Part shown: piece by piece, positions 7,121-9,784 of the stretch
Position numbering within the stretch: position 1 is the stretch's first letter
How the letters are laid out: the number at the start of each line of letters is the position of its first letter
Assembly: GCA_005240015.1 (NCBI GenBank)
Contig: SBBV01000505.1
Span: forward strand, 1 to 9,784
DNA length: 9,784 nt
Direction of reading: 5' to 3'
Source of the DNA: Candidatus Odyssella thessalonicensis
Lineage (GTDB): Bacteria; Pseudomonadota; Alphaproteobacteria; Bin65
Translations under genes and position numbers: made by a program
The notes under the pieces: model-generated
Told to the model about the DNA's origin: nothing
Databases searched by the model: none
Seen by the model: only the letters and a program-made list of their open reading frames with translations

Positions 7121-7404
7121 GCGCTGGCTCTCAAGGCTTCGGCGGATTCTTGGGTGAGCGCCACGCGCTCGACCTCGACGATGTTGGCCAGGCAACGGGC
7201 GATGTGCCCCGCCGCCGCCTCATCGAGCCCCGCCACGTCGATCTCGATGGCGACGCCCTCGGCGCCGGCGCGGCAGAGGAAGCGCAGCGGCACGAGGCCG
7301 CGCTTGGCGAAAAACTCCATCACGCGCGGCGCGACGCCGGCGCTTCGGAGCGCCAGCAGCCGGTAGCAGAAGGTCGTAGGAGGAACGGCGTCAGAATCGG
7401 ACAT
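7117..7404 (-). CDS. Small ACT-domain protein coupled to ileS
   Basis: The product is 95 residues from ATG at 7404. It is built almost entirely of one ACT-like domain: a first strand (TFCYRLLALRSAG, residues 11-23), a helix with the pattern VAPRVMEFFAKRGLVP typical of acetolactate-synthase small-subunit (IlvM/ACT_5-like) domains, two further strands (RFLCRAG and GVAIEIDVAG) and a second helix followed by IVEVERVAL. ACT domains usually bind amino acids and regulate a partner enzyme. No catalytic domain and no acetolactate synthase large subunit is present here. The stop overlaps the ileS start by 4 bases (ATGA), so stoichiometric, coupled synthesis with IleRS is likely. There is no good ribosome site before 7404, and a short upstream ORF overlaps its start. 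Inferred role: a sensor of isoleucine or another branched-chain amino acid. A stray IlvN/IlvM homologue acting elsewhere is the alternative. Confidence 0.8.
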   Translation of the reverse strand: MSDSDAVPPTTFCYRLLALRSAGVAPRVMEFFAKRGLVPLRFLCRAGAEGVAIEIDVAGLDEAAAGHIARCLANIVEVERVALTQESAEALRASA

Positions 7405-7519
7405 GGCCAGGGTACCCGGTGGGTGCGGTGGGCGCGAACGGGGGGACGTCCCGGTCTTCGATGAAGACCGGGCCCGTAATTCGCGCGATCCGCGCCACGC
7501 TGAGGCGCCTCTGGGCCAT
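7391..7519 (-). CDS. Possible 42-codon leader ORF before the ACT gene
   Basis: An ATG at 7519 opens a 42-residue frame (MAQRRLSVARIARITGPVFI at the start) that ends in TGA at 7391, overlapping the start of the ACT gene by 14 bases in another frame. There is no Shine-Dalgarno site. The ATG lies about 7 bases after a predicted -10 box, where transcription would begin, so it could be translated as a leaderless message. About 83 percent of its codons end in G or C, as in the real genes. I recognise no protein family. It spans the hairpin at 7450-7472. This could equally be a chance frame in a GC-rich leader, and I list it as tentative. Confidence 0.25.
   Translation of the reverse strand: MAQRRLSVARIARITGPVFIEDRDVPPFAPTAPTGYPGHVRF
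7450..7472 (-). repeat. Strong hairpin in the leader of the ACT-ileS transcript
   Basis: Perfect 10-base arms CCCGGTCTTC (7450-7459) and GAAGACCGGG (7463-7472) around GAT. It lies about 45 bases upstream of the ACT start and downstream of the predicted promoter, so it would be in the 5' leader RNA. A second palindrome, GGGACGTCCC (7443-7452), overlaps its ACT-proximal edge, so the two foldings compete. No T-run follows on the minus strand. It may be a regulatory leader structure or a protein-binding site. Confidence 0.65.
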
Positions 7520-7525
7520 GGCCGG

Positions 7526-7554
7526 AGAATATGGGTGCAGCGCAAAAAGCTCAA
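7526..7554 (-). promoter_or_regulatory. Predicted sigma-70-type promoter for ACT-ileS
   Basis: On the minus strand TTGAGC (7554-7549) and TATTCT (7531-7526) are separated by exactly 17 bases. This is one of the few AT-richer spots in the region between ribF and the ACT gene. The expected start point is near 7519, giving a leader of about 115 bases before the ACT gene. This is a prediction from consensus match only. Confidence 0.5.
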
Positions 7555-7628
7555 GTGTCGCCGGCGGGCCGCGGCAAACGCGAAAAACAGGGGCACCTGG
7601 AAATTGTCGGTGTCGTCCCCGGCGCTGC

Positions 7629-7662
7629 GCAGCACCACGCCGCTGAAGAAGCGGCGTGCTGC
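7629..7662 (-). terminator. Hairpin just after ribF, possible terminator
   Basis: CACGCCGCT (7636-7644) and AGCGGCGTG (7650-7658) form a perfect 9-base stem with a 5-base loop. It is extended by GCAG (7629-7632) with CTGC (7659-7662) across a 3-base bulge. The hairpin begins 34 bases beyond the ribF stop and before the predicted ACT-ileS promoter, where a terminator would make sense. There is no T-run after the stem on the minus strand, so any termination would be atypical or the structure may only protect the ribF mRNA end. Confidence 0.35.
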
Positions 7663-7695
7663 AGCGCGCCCGCGACGACAGGATTGGAAATGCGC

Positions 7696-8658
7696 TCAAT
7701 CCCCGTGCGCTGCGAGGATGCCGCGCGCGCGGGCGCTGTCTTGGGCGATCTGGGCTTTCAAGGCATCGAGGCTCTCGAACTTGCGCTCGGGGCGGATGAA
7801 GGCGAGCAGCTCGACCGCGAGCGTGCGGCCATAGAGATCGCCGGAAAAATCGAAGAGGTGCGCTTCGAGCAGCACCTTGGCGCCGCCGATCGTGGGGCGG
7901 ATGCCGAGATTGGCGACGCCGCTCCAGTTGGCCTTGGCGCCGCCGCCAATGCGGTCGCCGATGGCGCGGGCGCGCACGGCATAGACGCCGAAGGCCGGGC
8001 GGAGATAGTCGTCGAGATCGATATTGGCGGTGGGGAAGCCCAAGAGGCGGCCGCGCTTGTTGCCGGCGAGCACCTCGCCTTCGATCGCGAAGCGCCGGTC
8101 GAGCAGCGCCGCCGCGCGCTCGGGCTCGCCGCGCATGAGGCAATCGCGCACGCGCGTAGACGAAGCGAGCGCGCCGTCCGTGGCGGCGACCGGCGCCACC
8201 ACCGTGACGCCGACGCCGCCCTTGTGGCCGGCCACGTGCTCGAGCACGCTCACCGTGCCGGTGCGCCCCTTGCCGAACGCGAAGCCCGCGCCGACCACGA
8301 TGTGGCGCACGTCCAAGCCCTCGAGCAGCACGCGCTCGATGAAGGCCTCGGCTGTGAGCGCCGCCATCGCCGCGTCGAACGGCAGCTCGTAGTAGAGCTC
8401 GGCGCCGCTTTCCTGGATCAGCCGGCGCTTCACCGGCACCGGCGTGAGCCGAAACGGCGGAATGTCGGGCTGGAAGAAGCGGCGCGGGTGCGGCTCGAAG
8501 GTGACGACGCCGAACGGCGCCCCCAGCGTGCCCGCCACTTCCCAGGCGCGCGTCAGCACCGCGCGATGGCCGGGATGCACGCCGTCGAAATTGCCGATCG
8601 CGACGACGGCGCCCTTGGCCGCCGCGGGCAAGTCGGAATAGCGGGTGACGACGCGCAT
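7696..8658 (-). CDS. ribF: Bifunctional riboflavin kinase / FAD synthetase
   Basis: A 320-residue cytosolic enzyme that phosphorylates riboflavin to FMN and then adenylylates FMN to FAD. The N-terminal nucleotidyltransferase domain shows GNFDGVHPGHRAVL at residues 22-35 (the HxGH-type site), TFEPHPRRFF at 53-62, VVGAGFAFGKGRTGT at 121-135 and the SSTRVR motif at 166-171. The C-terminal riboflavin kinase domain shows GEVLAGNKRGRLLGFPTANI at 194-213 with the PTAN motif, NLGIRPTIGG at 250-259 and the acidic LLEAHLFDF at 263-271 carrying the probable catalytic base. ATG at 8658 gives the family's usual N-terminus (MRVVTRYSDL). The frame stays open 70 codons further upstream but there it only translates the repeat element. 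No good ribosome site is visible. The ribF-ileS-lspA order is widely conserved in Proteobacteria. Confidence 0.97.
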   Translation of the reverse strand: MRVVTRYSDLPAAAKGAVVAIGNFDGVHPGHRAVLTRAWEVAGTLGAPFGVVTFEPHPRRFFQPDIPPFRLTPVPVKRRLIQESGAELYYELPFDAAMAALTAEAFIERVLLEGLDVRHIVVGAGFAFGKGRTGTVSVLEHVAGHKGGVGVTVVAPVAATDGALASSTRVRDCLMRGEPERAAALLDRRFAIEGEVLAGNKRGRLLGFPTANIDLDDYLRPAFGVYAVRARAIGDRIGGGAKANWSGVANLGIRPTIGGAKVLLEAHLFDFSGDLYGRTLAVELLAFIRPERKFESLDALKAQIAQDSARARGILAAHGD

Positions 8659-8970
8659 GACGCGAGAAGCTAGCCGCCGAGCCGCCGCGCGCAAGAGGCG
8701 AATCCGCCCTGCGTTCGTGGCAACGCCGTGACGGTGGAGAGCGTGGCAAACCACTAAGACACCAAGGCACCAAGAAGGAAAAGAAAATCCTCCACCGTCA
8801 TCCTGAGCGAAGCGAAGGATCTCTAGCGGACGAGCCGCAGCGCGCGTGCAGCGAACTTGGCGGCACACGCAACGAGACTTGTCGGCGAGAGCTCCTTCGC
8901 TTCGCTCGGGATGACGCTTGCGGGTTCTGTGCCTTGGAGGTTTTTCGACCTGGCGGACGACGCGCCTGCG
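8659..8970. other. maoC-ribF spacer containing a nested inverted repeat
   Basis: The spacer is 312 bases with no supportable gene. The central 176 bases (8762-8937) are the inverted repeat listed separately. The 100 or so bases next to ribF carry no promoter with both elements in consensus form, so how ribF is transcribed is unclear. Read-through from the maoC promoter is possible. Confidence 0.65.
8762..8937. repeat. Nested inverted-repeat element (MITE-like or large palindromic intergenic repeat)
   Basis: The inner arms are 28 bases each, 8797-8824 and 8888-8915, and match at 26 of 28 positions. Their core on the plus strand reads CATCCTGAGCGAAGCGAAGG, with its reverse complement in the right arm. 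Outside them a second perfect pair, CCAAGGCAC (8762-8770) and GTGCCTTGG (8929-8937), is placed nearly symmetrically. The 63-base centre is not palindromic overall. The core resembles a sequence common between genes of alphaproteobacteria, as far as I recall. No transposase is encoded, so this is a non-autonomous or purely structural element. In RNA it would form a long stem between maoC and ribF. Confidence 0.8.
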
Positions 8971-9498
8971 CTACTTCGCGCCGTTGCCGTTGCGCGTCGG
9001 CACCTTGATCAGCGCCTCGCCTTCGATCACGACCTCGTCGCCGACGCTGCACTGCGTCGAGAGCGTGATGCGCGCCTTCTCGTGGTTGATGTCGGTGATC
9101 GTCGCGCGCGTGTTGACGGTCTGGCCGGGGCGCACCGGCGCGAGGAACTTGAGGCTCTGGCCCATATAGATGGCGCCGGGGCCGGGGAGGCGCGTGCCGA
9201 TCAAGGTCGAGATGAAGCTCGCCGAGAGCATGCCGTGCGCGATGCGGCCCTCGAACATCGTCTGCTTCGCGAAATCGTCGGAGAGGTGCAGCGGGTTGGT
9301 GTCGCCCGAGACGCCGGCGAACATGAGGATGTCGGCGTCGGTCACGGTCTTGGTGTGGACCGCGGTCATGCCGACCTTCAAATCTTCGAGATAAAGCCCA
9401 TGCACCTCGGCGCCGAAATTCGGCACCAGGGCGATCGGCTTGTCGCGCTTCTTTTCGGCTTTCTTGTCGGCCTTGGCCGCGGCGTCGAGCGGCGCCAT
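8971..9498 (-). CDS. MaoC-family hot-dog dehydratase, (R)-specific enoyl-CoA hydratase-like
   Basis: The product is 175 residues. The hot-dog domain spans about residues 35-168. It contains the hydratase motif FAGVSGDTNPLHLSDDFA, with the catalytic dyad D66 and H71 spaced as in PhaJ-type enzymes, and GRIAHGMLSASFIS at 84-97. These enzymes reversibly hydrate trans-2-enoyl-CoA to (R)-3-hydroxyacyl-CoA in the cytosol and can feed polyhydroxyalkanoate synthesis or other acyl-CoA routes. The first 20 or so residues are an Ala/Lys-rich extension (AAAKADKKAEKKRDK) that ordinary PhaJ proteins lack. ATG at 9498 is supported by AGAGGA 9 bases upstream, so the extension seems real. No other acyl-CoA gene is in view, so the exact substrate is open. 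Confidence 0.92.
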   Translation of the reverse strand: MAPLDAAAKADKKAEKKRDKPIALVPNFGAEVHGLYLEDLKVGMTAVHTKTVTDADILMFAGVSGDTNPLHLSDDFAKQTMFEGRIAHGMLSASFISTLIGTRLPGPGAIYMGQSLKFLAPVRPGQTVNTRATITDINHEKARITLSTQCSVGDEVVIEGEALIKVPTRNGNGAK

Positions 9499-9581
9499 GG
9501 TTATGGATCCTCTGAACCGTTTCTAACCCCGAGTCTTTTGCTGCAGCGCGCTGGTCGCGCCGCGGCGTTTTTGTGCAACGC

Positions 9582-9610
9582 AATATATATACGAACAAGC
9601 CCTGGTGCAA
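9582..9610 (-). promoter_or_regulatory. Predicted sigma-70-type promoter for the MaoC gene
   Basis: On the minus strand TTGCAC (9610-9605) and TATATT (9587-9582) are separated by 17 bases, inside an alternating AT run that stands out sharply from the GC-rich surroundings. The start point would fall near 9575, leaving a leader of about 75 bases. This is the most consensus-like promoter in the window. It is predicted from sequence only. Confidence 0.65.
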
Positions 9611-9660
9611 GTCCCCTGAAAGGCTCAATAAATGTTGAATTCCGGTGAGGGAACCAAGCC

Positions 9661-9784
9661 TTAGCGGATCTTCCGGGCGCACTCCAGGAAGCGCTGCAGC
9701 GCGGTCGAGACGAATGCGTCGCGCCGGCGCGCGAACACCGTCGTCACGCGCCCCTCGCGCGCCGCAGCTCGCCGAGCGCCGCAT
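9661..9784 (-). CDS. C-terminal end of a probable LysR-type transcriptional regulator
   Basis: The last 40 codons of a minus-strand gene enter from the right edge and stop with TAA at 9663-9661. The tail reads REGRVTTVFARRRDAFVSTA and then LQRFLECARKIR. This resembles the end of LysR-family effector-binding domains, where a basic/Phe stretch is followed by a final helix (the 'ALxxFLE' type). The DNA-binding domain is outside the window, so the call rests on a short segment. It is encoded on the same strand as maoC, 162 bases upstream. Because it is not divergent, a local regulatory link is less certain than for typical LysR gene pairs. Confidence 0.6.
   Translation of the reverse strand, partial: CGARRAAAREGRVTTVFARRRDAFVSTALQRFLECARKIR

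Larger units (their letters stand above)
7405..7695. other. ribF-ACT intergenic/leader region
   Basis: This stretch of 291 bases holds the post-ribF hairpin, the predicted promoter, the tentative leader ORF and the leader hairpin, all listed separately. It also contains the short palindromes GGCCATGGCC (7514-7523) and GGGTACCC (7411-7418). I find no further gene on either strand. Confidence 0.6.

Noticed and set aside
7405..7519. T-box riboswitch before ileS
   Set aside because: T-boxes are essentially a Gram-positive feature. I cannot find the conserved T-box sequence or an antiterminator-like fold with a U-run.
7391..8773. A 460-codon minus-strand frame overlapping ribF
   Set aside because: It is a shifted-frame shadow of ribF with Arg/Ala-rich translation. 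Only its last 42 codons, outside ribF, are considered separately as a tentative leader ORF.
8659..8868. A 70-residue N-terminal extension of RibF
   Set aside because: The text (for example PLEILRFAQDDG) is the translation of the intergenic repeat, not a RibF domain. MRVVTRYSDL is the normal start.
8798..9784. A 328-codon minus-strand frame covering maoC and the LysR tail
   Set aside because: It crosses two genes and a promoter in the wrong frame and ends by translating the inverted repeat. maoC and the LysR tail in their own frames match known families.

Overview
This is a GC-rich window whose real genes all lie on the minus strand, so transcription runs from high to low coordinates. The order ribF - (ACT gene) - ileS - lspA - lipoprotein - M16 - M16, together with high third-position GC, an alpha-type IleRS (HxGT instead of HIGH) and a DUF3035-like lipoprotein, suggests an alphaproteobacterium, perhaps Rhodospirillales or Reyranella-like. 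That assignment comes from gene content only.

Layout in the direction of transcription. (1) 9784-9661 is the C-terminal tail of a probable LysR-type regulator. (2) 9660-9499 is an intergenic region with a good sigma-70-like promoter (TTGCAC-17-TATATT), followed by a MaoC/PhaJ-type hot-dog hydratase (9498-8971). (3) 8970-8659 is a non-coding stretch dominated by a nested inverted repeat. (4) ribF, the bifunctional riboflavin kinase/FAD synthetase, occupies 8658-7696. (5) 7695-7405 is a non-coding or leader region with a hairpin after ribF, a second good promoter (TTGAGC-17-TATTCT), a possible leaderless 42-codon ORF and a strong hairpin. (6) A 95-aa ACT-domain protein (7404-7117) overlaps ileS (7120-4211) by 4 bases (ATGA). 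(7) 4210-3907 holds five tight hairpins in a row. (8) lspA (3906-3433), a small lipoprotein (3398-2865), a catalytic M16 protease (2740-1271) and its non-catalytic partner (1256 to beyond the window edge) follow closely.

The genes fall into three themes: cofactor and acyl-CoA metabolism (ribF, maoC), isoleucyl-tRNA charging with an attached putative amino-acid-sensing ACT protein, and cell-envelope lipoprotein/protease functions. LspA is encoded directly before a protein carrying a lipobox that LspA would cleave. The two M16 proteins have complementary motifs (HxxEH in one, the R/Y pair in the other) and probably form a heterodimer.

Most of the window is conserved housekeeping sequence. The part most worth following up is the ACT-ileS unit and its leader. 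The two intergenic palindromic regions come next. I see no CRISPR array, tRNA, rRNA, insertion-sequence transposase, phage gene or recognisable defence system.
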